Shown: positions 8,617 to 16,884, numbered from the stretch's first letter. The stretch: DNA of 53,108 nucleotides from Akkermansia sp. (GCA_030523775.1 JAUNHW010000008.1:43453-96560), one strand, 5' to 3'. A program made the numbers and translations. The notes: generated from the sequence alone by a model not told the origin.

Positions 8617-9783
8617 TCAAACGGGGCTGCGCGCCTCGTCCAGCACCCGGCGGTAGATATCCAGCAGGGTGGCAATCATCTTCTCCTTGCCTAGGGCGGC
8701 GCGGCATTCGGGCCGGCCGTGGGCGCCCATGGAGAGGGAGGTTTCCACATCCCTGGTGACGGCCAGCACGGCATCCACAAAGCCCTCCCGGTCATCGTGC
8801 TTGAGAATGAAGCCGGATTTGCCGTGCTCCACATGCTGGGCGCTGCCGCAGGAATCGGAGAGAACCACGGGCAACCCGACCACGCGGGCCTCTTTCACCA
8901 CGGTGGGGCCGGTATCCCCCTTGCTCATGTGCACGAGCGCCCATGATTCCGCCAGCAGGGACGCCACCTCCTCACGCCCCACAATGCCCAGCTCCTCCAC
9001 GTTGGGAGGGAGCACGGGCGGCGCAAAGCCGGGCGGGAACCCCGCCAGCTTGAGCTTCACGTGCGCCAGGCGCGGATCCGCGAAGGCATCTATGAGGAAG
9101 GCCACATTCTTGATATTGGTGTAGGTGCCGATATAGAGGCACTGCGGCGCGGGTGCGGGGCGCCGCTCAATGTGGAGGAAGCGGTCTTCCACGGCGTATT
9201 CCAGATGGTGGGGAGAGGCACCGGGAACGGTTTCGCGCACGCGGTCCGCGGCCCAGGGAGATTCCGTGGTGATGTGGCGCATGCGGCGCCAAACGCGCGG
9301 CTCGTAGAAGCTGTGCAGCCACACGGGGATGTTGAACCAGGCGCGCTTCACATATGCCCGCATGGCACCCTGCACGGAATGCAGCCGCGCGCCGCGGAAA
9401 TCCGCCGCGCACAGGCCGTAGCTGTCCTCCGTGCCCCAGGAGTGCACCAAATCCGGGTGGATGCGGCGCAGCTCCCGCGCCACCTTCAGGCGGTCCTGCG
9501 CGTACAGGGTGAACAGGCCGGTGATGCGCTTCCAGCGCGGCAGCACGTGTATCTGCTGGCCATGGGACTCGAACCGCAGCGGCTCGCGCAGGTGCTTGCT
9601 GAAGGTAATCCAGTGAACGTTGAATTCGCTCTGCCGCTCCAGGCTCTCATGCAGGGCCACCAGCCACACATCGTAGTGGTTGTCGTAGTCCGGCAGGCGG
9701 TCCGTGTACAGCCAGGCCGGAAAGTTGGAAAGGATGGCGATGGTTTTTTCCCCGCCCTGCGCGTGCGTGTCCATGGACGTCAT
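8617..9783 (-). CDS. Glycosyltransferase, GT4/GT1-like (GT-B fold)
   Basis: A 388-residue cytoplasmic protein. The N-terminal half resembles the acceptor domain ('DLVHSWGTEDSYGL'). The C-terminal half reads as the donor-binding domain of glycosyltransferase family 4: 'CLYIGTYTNIKNVAFLIDAF', then 'ESWALVHMSKGDTGPTVVKEARVVGLPVVLSDSCGSAQHVEHGKSG', where the E of VVKEA matches the EX7E region. Its ATG overlaps the fmt stop by 4 bp (ATGA), so the two are translationally coupled although functionally unrelated. The sugar donor and acceptor are unknown. Confidence 0.8.
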   Translation of the reverse strand: MTSMDTHAQGGEKTIAILSNFPAWLYTDRLPDYDNHYDVWLVALHESLERQSEFNVHWITFSKHLREPLRFESHGQQIHVLPRWKRITGLFTLYAQDRLKVARELRRIHPDLVHSWGTEDSYGLCAADFRGARLHSVQGAMRAYVKRAWFNIPVWLHSFYEPRVWRRMRHITTESPWAADRVRETVPGASPHHLEYAVEDRFLHIERRPAPAPQCLYIGTYTNIKNVAFLIDAFADPRLAHVKLKLAGFPPGFAPPVLPPNVEELGIVGREEVASLLAESWALVHMSKGDTGPTVVKEARVVGLPVVLSDSCGSAQHVEHGKSGFILKHDDREGFVDAVLAVTRDVETSLSMGAHGRPECRAALGKEKMIATLLDIYRRVLDEARSPV

Positions 9784-10766
9784 CCCTCCTTGTTGCTGGG
9801 CAGGCCCAGAATGGTGCCGGGCACAATCTTGTGACCGGCGAAAAAGCTTTCCGCGTTCATCTTGCGCGCGCCCGGCGGCTGCATGGTGGTGATGAGCAGC
9901 GCGCCGCCGTGCGGGCCGCCGCAGGATACCAGCATGCCGTCCGGCCCGGATTCCAGCACCATGCCGGGGCGGGAGTCCGCCGGCTTCTTGGCGCGGGAGA
10001 ACAAATCGATGGGCGGGTAGATTTTCAGCACCTTGTCCTCACCGCTCTTCACGGAGGGGTAGATGGTGTACGTGCCGGGCCAGGAGTGGTACGCGCGCAC
10101 CTTGCGGGCTATCTGCGTGGCGGGCTGGTTCCAGTCTATCTCACCGTCCGCGCGGTGCAGCTTGGGCGCATAGGTCATCAGGCTCTCGTCCTGCTCCTGG
10201 CGGTCGTCCGCGCCTTCCTCCAGGCAGGAGAGCGCATCCATCAGGGCGTCCGGGGCCAGCTCCGCCAGGGTGTCGTGCAGGGATTCCGCGGTTTCCGTGC
10301 CGTTGAGCGGCAGGGAGAGCTGGCAGATGATATCCCCCGCATCCAGCTTCTTGACCACGTGCATGATGGTGATGCCCGTCTCGTCGTCGCCGGCCTCTAT
10401 GGCGGCCTGGATGCAGGATGCCCCGCGGTGGCGCGGCAGCAGGGATGCGTGCGCGTTGATGCAGGCCACGCGCGGCGTGTCGATGACCTCCTGGGAGAGT
10501 ATCTGCCCGTAGGCCATCACCACCACAATGTCCGGCGCGTAGGCGCGCAGCTGCCCCACGGCCGCGGCATCGCGCATGTGCTCCGGCTGGAAAACAGGTA
10601 TGCCGCGCTCCTGCGCCAGAACCTTGATGCGCGGCGGGGTCAGCACCATGTGGCGCCCCACCGGCCTGTCCGGTTGGGTGATGAGCGCGACGAGCTCCCC
10701 TGTCTCTGCCAAGGCGCGGAAACAGGGCAAGGCTATGTCGCCTGTTGCCATCATGACGATCCGCAT
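9780..10766 (-). CDS. fmt: Methionyl-tRNA formyltransferase
   Basis: A 328-residue enzyme that formylates the initiator Met-tRNA using 10-formyl-THF. The N-terminal formyltransferase domain shows 'MATGDIALPCFRAL', 'TQPDRPVGR' and the signature 'INAHASLLPRHRGASCIQAAIEAGDDETGITIM', which contains the catalytic Asn/His region. The C-terminal domain begins near 'IDWNQPATQIARKVRAYHSWPGTYT'. The start at 10766 is chosen because the preceding AAGAAGG gives a ribosome-binding site and homologues begin with 'MRIVFMGT'. An in-frame extension to 10871 is rejected. Confidence 0.95.
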   Translation of the reverse strand: MRIVMMATGDIALPCFRALAETGELVALITQPDRPVGRHMVLTPPRIKVLAQERGIPVFQPEHMRDAAAVGQLRAYAPDIVVVMAYGQILSQEVIDTPRVACINAHASLLPRHRGASCIQAAIEAGDDETGITIMHVVKKLDAGDIICQLSLPLNGTETAESLHDTLAELAPDALMDALSCLEEGADDRQEQDESLMTYAPKLHRADGEIDWNQPATQIARKVRAYHSWPGTYTIYPSVKSGEDKVLKIYPPIDLFSRAKKPADSRPGMVLESGPDGMLVSCGGPHGGALLITTMQPPGARKMNAESFFAGHKIVPGTILGLPSNKEG

Positions 10767-10771
10767 GCCTT

Positions 10772-10801
10772 CTTTTACGCGCAAATGCCCCATTCTGTCA
10801 A
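10772..10801 (-). promoter_or_regulatory. Candidate fmt promoter
   Basis: Minus-strand TTGACA (10801-10796) lies 18 bp from TAAAAG (10777-10772). A competing -10, CAGAAT, lies just upstream near 10796-10791 and would leave the AAGAAGG ribosome-binding site in the leader. The two cannot be separated by inspection. Confidence 0.35.
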
Positions 10802-10915
10802 GAAATTTACAATTTGCGAGCGTTGAAACCGATGAATTCATGCGCACGAGAACGCCGGACATGCATTTCAAAATGTTAGCGAGTTAGATTGCATGGGGGA
10901 AAGGGGACCCCTAGG

Positions 10916-11341
10916 ATGGGGGGCATGGACAAGTACACATCCACCACCACATTGGGCGAGAGTGCGCGCTGCAGCACCCTGTTCACCGCGGGCGGCAGCA
11001 GCTTCACCACGGATTTGGAGCAAAGCCAGGGAGGGCTGGGGGAGAACCCCGGCCCGGCGGCCATGCTGGCGGCCAGCGCGGCCTCCTGCATGCTGAGCAT
11101 GATTGCCTTCAAGGGGCGGCAGCGCGGGTTCGAGACCAAGGGCATCTGCATCTCCGCCGGGGTGGAGCACGATGCCAACGGCATCTCCGCCCTGCTCTTC
11201 GACATCCACGTGCCCATGCCGCAGACCGAGGAGACCAAGCGCCTGCTGGAGAGCTGCGTGAAGGTCTGCCCGGTGGGGCGCGCCATCTCTGAAAACGTGG
11301 AAAAGCGCTTCACCTGGCACTGGACCACGTGGATGGATTAG
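10916..11341 (+). CDS. OsmC-like protein
   Basis: A protein of about 141 residues (138 if the ATG at 10925 is used). It has the OsmC/Ohr outline: an N-terminal 'GGSSFTTDLEQSQGGLGENPGPAAMLAASAASCMLSMIAF', where the family places its first reactive Cys, then 'ISAGVEHDANGISALLFDIHVPMP' and a late 'LLESCVKVCPVGRAISENV' carrying the second Cys. Family members reduce organic hydroperoxides. The usual LL in this region is present as AML, and the two-cysteine spacing looks conserved. A lone gene between divergent fmt and the nanA operon. Confidence 0.8.
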   Translation: MGGMDKYTSTTTLGESARCSTLFTAGGSSFTTDLEQSQGGLGENPGPAAMLAASAASCMLSMIAFKGRQRGFETKGICISAGVEHDANGISALLFDIHVPMPQTEETKRLLESCVKVCPVGRAISENVEKRFTWHWTTWMD

Positions 11342-11373
11342 GGAATTTCGGATGGGGAATTTGTGGAATTCGC

Positions 11374-11415
11374 TTGAAATGGGGGGGAGAAGGTGGTAAG
11401 TTGACGGGCGTCAAC
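11374..11415 (+). promoter_or_regulatory. nanA operon promoter with overlapping palindromic operator
   Basis: TTGAAA (11374-11379) and TAAGTT (11397-11402) are spaced by 17 bp. A 16-bp palindrome GTTGACG-GG-CGTCAAC (11400-11415) overlaps the -10 and the predicted start site, where a repressor would block initiation. The -10 is weak, consistent with a regulated promoter. Confidence 0.5.
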
Positions 11416-11432
11416 TAGTTTACCCATCAATC

Positions 11433-12356
11433 ATGGAAACAACACTGAAATTACACGGACTGGTAGCCGCTTCCCACACTCCCATGAGCGCGGACGGCCA
11501 TTGCAACCCGAACGCCGTTGAGGGACAGGTGGCATTCCTGGCCTCCCAGGGCATCAAACTGGCCTTCATCACCGGCTCCACCGGCGAATCCGCCCACATG
11601 CAGCTCTCCGAGCGCAAGGAGAACATGGCCGCCTGGGGCGAGGCCGCCAAGAAGCACGGCATGCAGTTCGTGGTGCACACCGGCGGCAACAGCATCTACG
11701 ACGGCCGCGAGCTCGCCGAGTACGCCGTGAAGTGCGGCGCCGCCGCCACCGCCAGCAACTCCCCCTGCTACTTCAAGCCGGGCAGCGTGGAATCCCTGGT
11801 GGACTGCCTGGCCTTCGAGGCCTCCGGCGCACCGGAGCTGCCGTACTACTTCTACGACATCCCCGCCCTCACCCACGTGGGCTTCAACCCCGTGAAGATG
11901 ATCCACGCCTGCGCCGCCAAGATTCCGAACTTCTGCGGCGTGAAATTCACCAACCCCGACATGGCGCTCTACATGGACGCGCTCAACTGCGACGGCGGCA
12001 AGTGGGATATCCCGTGGGGCGTGGACGAGTGGTTCCTGGCAGCCCTGGCCACCGGTGCCAAGGGCGGCGTGGGCTCCTCCTACAACTACGCACCCAAGCT
12101 GTACCAGGACATCATCAAGGCCTTCAACGAGGGTGACATGAAGGAAGCCCAGCGCCTGCAGCAGCTTTCCGTTACCATGATCAACATCATCGCCTCCAAG
12201 GGCTACATGGGCTGCTGCAAGGCCATCATGGGCTGGTGGGGCGTTGATATGGGCCCGGCCCGCCTGCCCATGGGCAACCCGGATGCCGCCACCCTGAAGC
12301 AGCTCAAGGACGAACTCACCGCCATCGGCTTCTTCGACTGGGCCATCAACAAGTAA
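11433..12356 (+). CDS. nanA: N-acetylneuraminate lyase
   Basis: A 307-residue DHDPS/NAL-superfamily aldolase that splits sialic acid (Neu5Ac) into ManNAc and pyruvate. The pyruvate-binding GSTGE (48-52), catalytic Tyr141 in YYFYDIP and Schiff-base Lys171 in GVKFTN are present. The GSTGE form, rather than GTTGE, favours the lyase over dihydrodipicolinate synthase, as does the adjacent epimerase. First gene of a five-gene run with gaps of only 9-24 bp, ending at the 16792 terminator. No sialidase or sialic acid transporter is visible in the window. Confidence 0.93.
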   Translation: METTLKLHGLVAASHTPMSADGHCNPNAVEGQVAFLASQGIKLAFITGSTGESAHMQLSERKENMAAWGEAAKKHGMQFVVHTGGNSIYDGRELAEYAVKCGAAATASNSPCYFKPGSVESLVDCLAFEASGAPELPYYFYDIPALTHVGFNPVKMIHACAAKIPNFCGVKFTNPDMALYMDALNCDGGKWDIPWGVDEWFLAALATGAKGGVGSSYNYAPKLYQDIIKAFNEGDMKEAQRLQQLSVTMINIIASKGYMGCCKAIMGWWGVDMGPARLPMGNPDAATLKQLKDELTAIGFFDWAINK

Positions 12357-12370
12357 AGCCGCCATCCGCT

Positions 12371-13558
12371 ATGGATAAGAAAGCTCTCGGAGAGTTTTAC
12401 AAGGGGAAGCTCCTGAACGAGCTTGTCCCCTTCTGGTTCCCGCGCGCCTATGATGAGACGCACCCCGGGCTCTACCACTGTTTCGAAGCGGACGGCAGCA
12501 TGGCCGACACGGACAAGAACGTGTGGGCGCAGGGCCGCATGGCCTGGATGCTGCTCACCCTCTACAACAGCGTGGAGAAACGCCCGGAGTGGCTCAAGTA
12601 CGCGGAAAGCGCGCTCAAGTTCGTGGAGGAGTACTGCGTGGACCCCAAGGACGGCCACATGTACTTCCTGATGACGGATGCCGGCGTGCCGCTGCGCAAG
12701 CGCCGCTACGCCTACAGCGAATGCTTCACCGCCATTGCCTGGGCCGCCCACTACGGCGCCACCGGGCAGGAGAGCGACCGCGAGCGCGCCCGCCACTGGT
12801 TCGACATCTTTGCAGACGTGTTCTTCACGCCCGGCAAGATGGCGCCCAAGACCACCGGCAAGCGCCCCACGGAAAACCTGGGAGCCCGCATGATCATGCT
12901 GGTCACCTGCCAGGAGCTGCGCCGCTACCTGGGCGATGAAGACGGCTTCTACACCGGGTGGATAGACCGCTGCATCCGCGACCTGAAGACGCTCTTCCTG
13001 CACGAGGACATCCAGGCCGTGCTGGAGAACGTGGCACCGGACGGCTCCATCATCGACCATTTCGACGAGCGCACGCTCAACCCCGGCCACGCCATCGAGG
13101 GCGGCTGGTTCATCCTGAACGAGGCCCGCCACCGCGGCGGCGACAAGGAGCTCATCGACATCGGCTGCAAGATGATCGACTGGTCGCTCGCCCGCGGCTG
13201 GGACCAGGAGCACGGCGGCCTGCTGTACTACGTGGACGTGTACGGAGGCTCCGTGCAGGAATACTGGCACAACATGAAGTTCTGGTGGCCGCACGACGAG
13301 GCCCTCATCGGCACCTGCCTGGCCTATGTGATGACCGGGGACGAAAAGTATGCGGAATGGCACCAGCGCATCCACGACTGGTCCTTCGAGCACCTGCAGG
13401 ACAAGGAGCACGGCGAGTGGTACGGCTACTGCAACCGCGACGGCTCACCCGCCAACACGCTCAAGGGCTCCGTGTGGAAGTCCTTCTTCCACCACCCCCG
13501 CGCCATGTGGACCTGCGCCATGTTCCTGGGAGCCATCCCGGAACCCGGAAACAAGTAA
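12371..13558 (+). CDS. N-acylglucosamine 2-epimerase (AGE family)
   Basis: A 395-residue (alpha/alpha)6-barrel enzyme expected to convert ManNAc to GlcNAc, the step after NanA. Family hallmarks: 'KNVWAQGRMAWMLLTLYN', 'RRYAYSECFTAIAWAAHYGATG', 'ENLGARMIMLVTCQELRRY', 'NPGHAIEGGWFILNEARHRG', 'WDQEHGGLLYYVDVYG' and 'KFWWPHDEALIGTCLAY'. The last contains the conserved His used as general acid/base. Starts 14 bp after nanA. Cellobiose 2-epimerases share the fold, but the nanA neighbour makes ManNAc the best substrate guess. Confidence 0.92.
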   Translation: MDKKALGEFYKGKLLNELVPFWFPRAYDETHPGLYHCFEADGSMADTDKNVWAQGRMAWMLLTLYNSVEKRPEWLKYAESALKFVEEYCVDPKDGHMYFLMTDAGVPLRKRRYAYSECFTAIAWAAHYGATGQESDRERARHWFDIFADVFFTPGKMAPKTTGKRPTENLGARMIMLVTCQELRRYLGDEDGFYTGWIDRCIRDLKTLFLHEDIQAVLENVAPDGSIIDHFDERTLNPGHAIEGGWFILNEARHRGGDKELIDIGCKMIDWSLARGWDQEHGGLLYYVDVYGGSVQEYWHNMKFWWPHDEALIGTCLAYVMTGDEKYAEWHQRIHDWSFEHLQDKEHGEWYGYCNRDGSPANTLKGSVWKSFFHHPRAMWTCAMFLGAIPEPGNK

Positions 13559-13582
13559 CACCCGCCGCACCACCCGCTCACC

Positions 13583-14701
13583 ATGATTATCGGCATCCTC
13601 AACTCCGGCGGCGACTGCCCCGGCATCAACGCCGTGATTGAAGGCTACGTGACCGCCGCGTACAGCCGCGGCTGGCGCGTCATCGGCTTCCATGACGGAT
13701 TCGAGGGGCTGCTGCCCGTGGTGGGCGGGCGCCGGTACGAGGTGCTCAACCTGCTCAAGACCCACAAAATCCGCTCACTGGGCGGCACCATCCTGGGCAC
13801 CACCAACACCGGCAACTTCAACGTGCAGGTCAACAAGGTGGGCCGCCACTCGCTGGACCCCCAAATCCTGGCCAAGGCCAAGAAAACCATCACCGCCCTG
13901 GGACTGGAGGCCCTCGCCGTCATCGGCGGCGGCGGCTCCGCCAAAACCGCCAAGCTCTTGGCGGAAGAGGGCCTGCCCGTCATCTCCATCCCCAAGACCA
14001 TCAACAACGACCTCTGCTCCGCATCCGACTACACCTTCGGCTTCCAGAGCGCGGTGGAGGTGGTCTCCAGCTCCATAGACCGCATCCGCACCACTGCAAA
14101 CGCGCACCAGCGCGTGATGGTCATCGAGGTCATGGGCGACCTCTCCGGCTGGATTGCCCTGCACAGCGGCATCGCCTCCTCTGCAGACGTGGTGCTCATC
14201 CCGGAAATCGAATTCGACCTGCAGAACGTGGTGGACGGCATCAAGGAGCGCAAGGCGGCCGGCCAGCGTGAAATCATCGTGGTGGTGGCGGAAGGCTGCC
14301 GCATGAACGGGGAGCTTGTGACCGTGTTCAACAAGGACAACGGGGACGAGCGCCTGGGCGGCATAGGCAACCGGCTGTGCCACCTGCTGGAGCCCGCCAC
14401 CGGCATAGAGACGCGCTACTGCGTGCTGGGGCACACCCAGCGCGGCGGGTCGCCCTGCGCGTTCGACCGCGTGCTGGGCCTGCGTTTCGGCGTGGAGGCC
14501 GTGAAGCTCATCGAGCGCCGGGAATTCAGCACCTCCGTGGTGCTCAAGGGGCCCAAGGTGGGCACCGTGAGCATAGACGAGGCCGTGGCGGAACCCCGCT
14601 TCGTGAACCCGCAGAGCCACCTGGTGCAAACCGCGCGCGAGCTCGGCATCATCTTCGGCGACCGGCGTCCACAAGACCTGCGCCGCCGCCAACTGGACTA
14701 A
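13583..14701 (+). CDS. Phosphofructokinase paralogue with lost catalytic residues (probable pseudoenzyme)
   Basis: A 372-residue member of the PFKA fold, collinear with the intact PFK at 15672-16778. Three active-site positions differ. The Mg/phosphate motif GGDGS is GGGGS (Gly117 for Asp). The base in TIDND is Asn (Asn141, the E. coli Asp127 position). MGR is MGD (Asp186, the Arg171 position). The N-terminal GGDCPG and C-terminal substrate motif GHTQRGGSP are kept. The reading frame is intact and constrained, so this is not a decaying gene. A regulatory or sugar-phosphate-sensing subunit is the most economical guess. Confidence 0.85.
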   Translation: MIIGILNSGGDCPGINAVIEGYVTAAYSRGWRVIGFHDGFEGLLPVVGGRRYEVLNLLKTHKIRSLGGTILGTTNTGNFNVQVNKVGRHSLDPQILAKAKKTITALGLEALAVIGGGGSAKTAKLLAEEGLPVISIPKTINNDLCSASDYTFGFQSAVEVVSSSIDRIRTTANAHQRVMVIEVMGDLSGWIALHSGIASSADVVLIPEIEFDLQNVVDGIKERKAAGQREIIVVVAEGCRMNGELVTVFNKDNGDERLGGIGNRLCHLLEPATGIETRYCVLGHTQRGGSPCAFDRVLGLRFGVEAVKLIERREFSTSVVLKGPKVGTVSIDEAVAEPRFVNPQSHLVQTARELGIIFGDRRPQDLRRRQLD

Positions 14702-14723
14702 GAGAGAACCACCTTACGACATT

Positions 14724-15662
14724 ATGAAGACAATCAACAACTATGTGGCAGCCGCGGGAGCGGTGCTCTGCGCCATGCTCACCGCCTGCACGGACATGGA
14801 GAATCCCTCCACGCCCAGCTACCTGGCCATGGAAGCCAACTCCGGGCGCATCCTGTTCTCCTCCAACACGAACGCCAAACGCCCCATCGGCATGCTGGCC
14901 AACATAGCCAACGCCGCCGTGGCCATGGACTGGATAGAGAGCCAGCAGGTGGACCGCAACCGCCAGATCACCGTGCCGCAGGAGGCCGTGCGCTGGCAGC
15001 ACACCAACCTGCTGGGCCTGAAACCCGGCGACACCATCTCCATACGCGATGCGCTGTACGCCACCGTGCTCACGGATGACAGCGCCGCCGCCGCCACCCT
15101 GGCTCATGCCTGCGGCGCAGCCATCAACCCCGGCAACCCGGAAGGCGCCTTCATCAGCCAGATGAACAGGCTCGCCCAGTCGCTCGGCATGTACACCACC
15201 TACTTCAAGGGCACCAACGGCGCCGTGGTCTCCTACTCCTCCGCACGCGACATGGCGCTGCTCTCCCTCTACGTGACCACCAGCCCCTCCCTGCTGGCAA
15301 TCTGCTCCATGCCCAGCGTGAACATCACCGTGAACGGCACCCGCCAGGTGGCGCTGCACAACAGCAACAAGCTGCTCAGCACCTCTGTGGACGGCATCAA
15401 GGTGGCGCGCTCCAAGAGCGCCGGGGCCTGCGCCCTGGCCACCAGCCGCCGCAGCTCCGTGCGCCGCACCAACCCCGCCACCGGGCAGGTGAGCGTGTAC
15501 GCCCAGCGCCTGATTACCGTTGTCCTCGGCATGCCCTCCTCTCAGGAGCGCTACAACATGAGCGCCAAATTCCTGCGCGACGGCTGGGACGCCTGGGAGA
15601 AATGGCTGCCCACCAACGATATCCAGGACCGCAACAAGTTCCTGCTGCTTCCCAAGAGATAA
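14724..15662 (+). CDS. D,D-carboxypeptidase-like lipoprotein with all active-site motifs replaced
   Basis: A 312-residue lipoprotein (lipobox LTAC, Cys22) of the peptidase S11/DacA fold, recognised by 'YLAMEANSGRILFSSNTNAKRPIGMLANIANAAVAMDWI', 'GDTISIRDALYATVLTDDSAAAATLA' and 'YSSARDMALLSLYV'. The SXXK motif aligns to Met57-Leu-Ala-Asn60. SXN aligns to Asp118-Asp-Ser120. KTG aligns to Lys226-Val-Ala228. The catalytic Ser, both Lys partners and the KTG loop are thus missing or altered, so acyl-enzyme chemistry is not expected. It sits between two PFK genes, 22 and 9 bp from each. A peptidoglycan-binding or sensing role is possible. Confidence 0.8.
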   Translation: MKTINNYVAAAGAVLCAMLTACTDMENPSTPSYLAMEANSGRILFSSNTNAKRPIGMLANIANAAVAMDWIESQQVDRNRQITVPQEAVRWQHTNLLGLKPGDTISIRDALYATVLTDDSAAAATLAHACGAAINPGNPEGAFISQMNRLAQSLGMYTTYFKGTNGAVVSYSSARDMALLSLYVTTSPSLLAICSMPSVNITVNGTRQVALHNSNKLLSTSVDGIKVARSKSAGACALATSRRSSVRRTNPATGQVSVYAQRLITVVLGMPSSQERYNMSAKFLRDGWDAWEKWLPTNDIQDRNKFLLLPKR

Positions 15663-15671
15663 ACACATCCC

Positions 15672-16778
15672 ATGAACATCGGCATCCTGAACTCCGGCGG
15701 GGACTGCCCCGGGCTCAACGCGGTCATTGAGGGCGCGGTGGCGGCTGCCACCGCACGCGGCTGGAAGGTTTACGGATTCTACGATGGGTTCGAGGGCCTG
15801 CTCTCCACCCCGGAGGACGAGCGCTGGAAAATCCTCACGCCGGAAAACTGCCACAACATCCGCGCTCTCGGCGGCACCATCCTCGGCACCGTCAACAAGG
15901 GCCACTTCACCGTCAAGAGCGGCGTGGACGGCCGCATGGAAATACCCAAGGAAATACTGGACCAAAGCAAGGCCACCGTGGAGCGCCTGGGCCTTTCCGC
16001 ACTCATCGTGGTGGGCGGGGACGGCTCGCAGACCATCGGCCTGGAGCTGCGCCACATCGGCCTGCCCATCGTGGGCGTGCCCAAGACCATCGACAACGAC
16101 CTGGGCGCCACGGACTACACCTTCGGGTTCTGGACGGCGGTATCCGTGGTGAGCCAGAACCTGGACCGCCTGCGCACCACCGCGGATTCGCACCAGCGCA
16201 TCATGGTGGTGGAGGTGATGGGGCGCCACGCCGGCTGGATTGCGCTGTACGGCGGCATCTCCGGCGGAGCGGACGTGATTCTGATTCCGGAAATCGAGTT
16301 CACGCTGGAGGACGTGGTGCGCAAGATCGAGCTGCTGAAGGCGCTCGGGCAGCGTGAAATCATCGTGGTGGTGAGCGAGGGCGCGCACATAGGCGGCAAG
16401 CTTATCACGCTCAACGAGGAAACCAAGGGAGAGGTGCGCCTGGGCGGCATAGCCGCCTTCCTCTCCACCAAGCTGCAAACCCTCACGGATATCGAGACGC
16501 GCTACTGCGTGCTGGGGCACACCCAGCGCGGCGGCTCCCCCATACCGTTCGACCGCGTGCTGGGCGTGCGCTGCGGCACCAAGGCCATCGAGCTTATCGA
16601 GAACGGCGTGTTCGGCCACACCGTGGCGCTCAACCGCACGGATATCGTCTCCATGCCCATTGAGGAAGCCGTGCAGAAGCTCCACCTGGTGGCGGAGGAC
16701 AGCCAGCTGGTGGATGCGGCCAAGGAGATAGGCATCTCCTTCGGCGATGCCCATTCCGCATATGGAGGCCCGTTCTAA
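15672..16778 (+). CDS. pfkA: 6-phosphofructokinase (catalytically complete)
   Basis: A 368-residue enzyme phosphorylating fructose 6-phosphate in the cytoplasm. Intact motifs: GGDGS (115-119), PKTIDND (137-143, catalytic Asp141), MGRHAGWIAL (Arg185) and GHTQRGGSP. Gly118 after the Asp is the ATP-type residue, whereas the Lys in PKTIDND is common in PPi-dependent and mixed-type PFKs. The phosphoryl donor therefore cannot be settled from these two positions. Last gene of the nanA run. It probably provides the real activity next to the degenerate paralogue. Confidence 0.92.
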   Translation: MNIGILNSGGDCPGLNAVIEGAVAAATARGWKVYGFYDGFEGLLSTPEDERWKILTPENCHNIRALGGTILGTVNKGHFTVKSGVDGRMEIPKEILDQSKATVERLGLSALIVVGGDGSQTIGLELRHIGLPIVGVPKTIDNDLGATDYTFGFWTAVSVVSQNLDRLRTTADSHQRIMVVEVMGRHAGWIALYGGISGGADVILIPEIEFTLEDVVRKIELLKALGQREIIVVVSEGAHIGGKLITLNEETKGEVRLGGIAAFLSTKLQTLTDIETRYCVLGHTQRGGSPIPFDRVLGVRCGTKAIELIENGVFGHTVALNRTDIVSMPIEEAVQKLHLVAEDSQLVDAAKEIGISFGDAHSAYGGPF

Positions 16779-16884
16779 ACACCCTGCGCGGAAGGCGGCA
16801 CTGGCGTGCCGCCTTTTCCTTGCGCTCGCCGCGGCTCTGCTGCTGGCGGGCTGCGTGATTCCCGTGGGAAGCACGGCGTTCTGA
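16762..16884 (+). CDS. Possible 40-residue lipoprotein overlapping the PFK end
   Basis: An ATG inside the last PFK codons opens a 40-codon frame with a textbook lipoprotein signal: basic N-terminus, hydrophobic run LFLALAAALLLAGC with the acylated Cys at residue 31, then only nine residues. It overlaps the PFK stop by 17 nt and reads straight through the 16792-16817 terminator stem. Either the frame or the hairpin may be incidental. The signal is too regular to ignore, but conservation data would be needed. Confidence 0.35.
   Translation: MEARSKHPARKAALACRLFLALAAALLLAGCVIPVGSTAF
16792..16817 (+). terminator. Rho-independent terminator of the nanA-PFK operon
   Basis: Perfect 10-bp stem AAGGCGGCAC / GTGCCGCCTT with a 4-nt loop (TGGC), running into TTTTCCTT on the plus strand, 14 nt after the PFK stop. 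It also lies downstream of the convergent trmO gene, but the minus orientation lacks a T-run. Confidence 0.75.

Noticed and set aside
14649..16874. A 741-codon minus-strand frame opposite the PFK genes
   Set aside because: It covers three well-supported plus-strand genes and has shadow-type composition.
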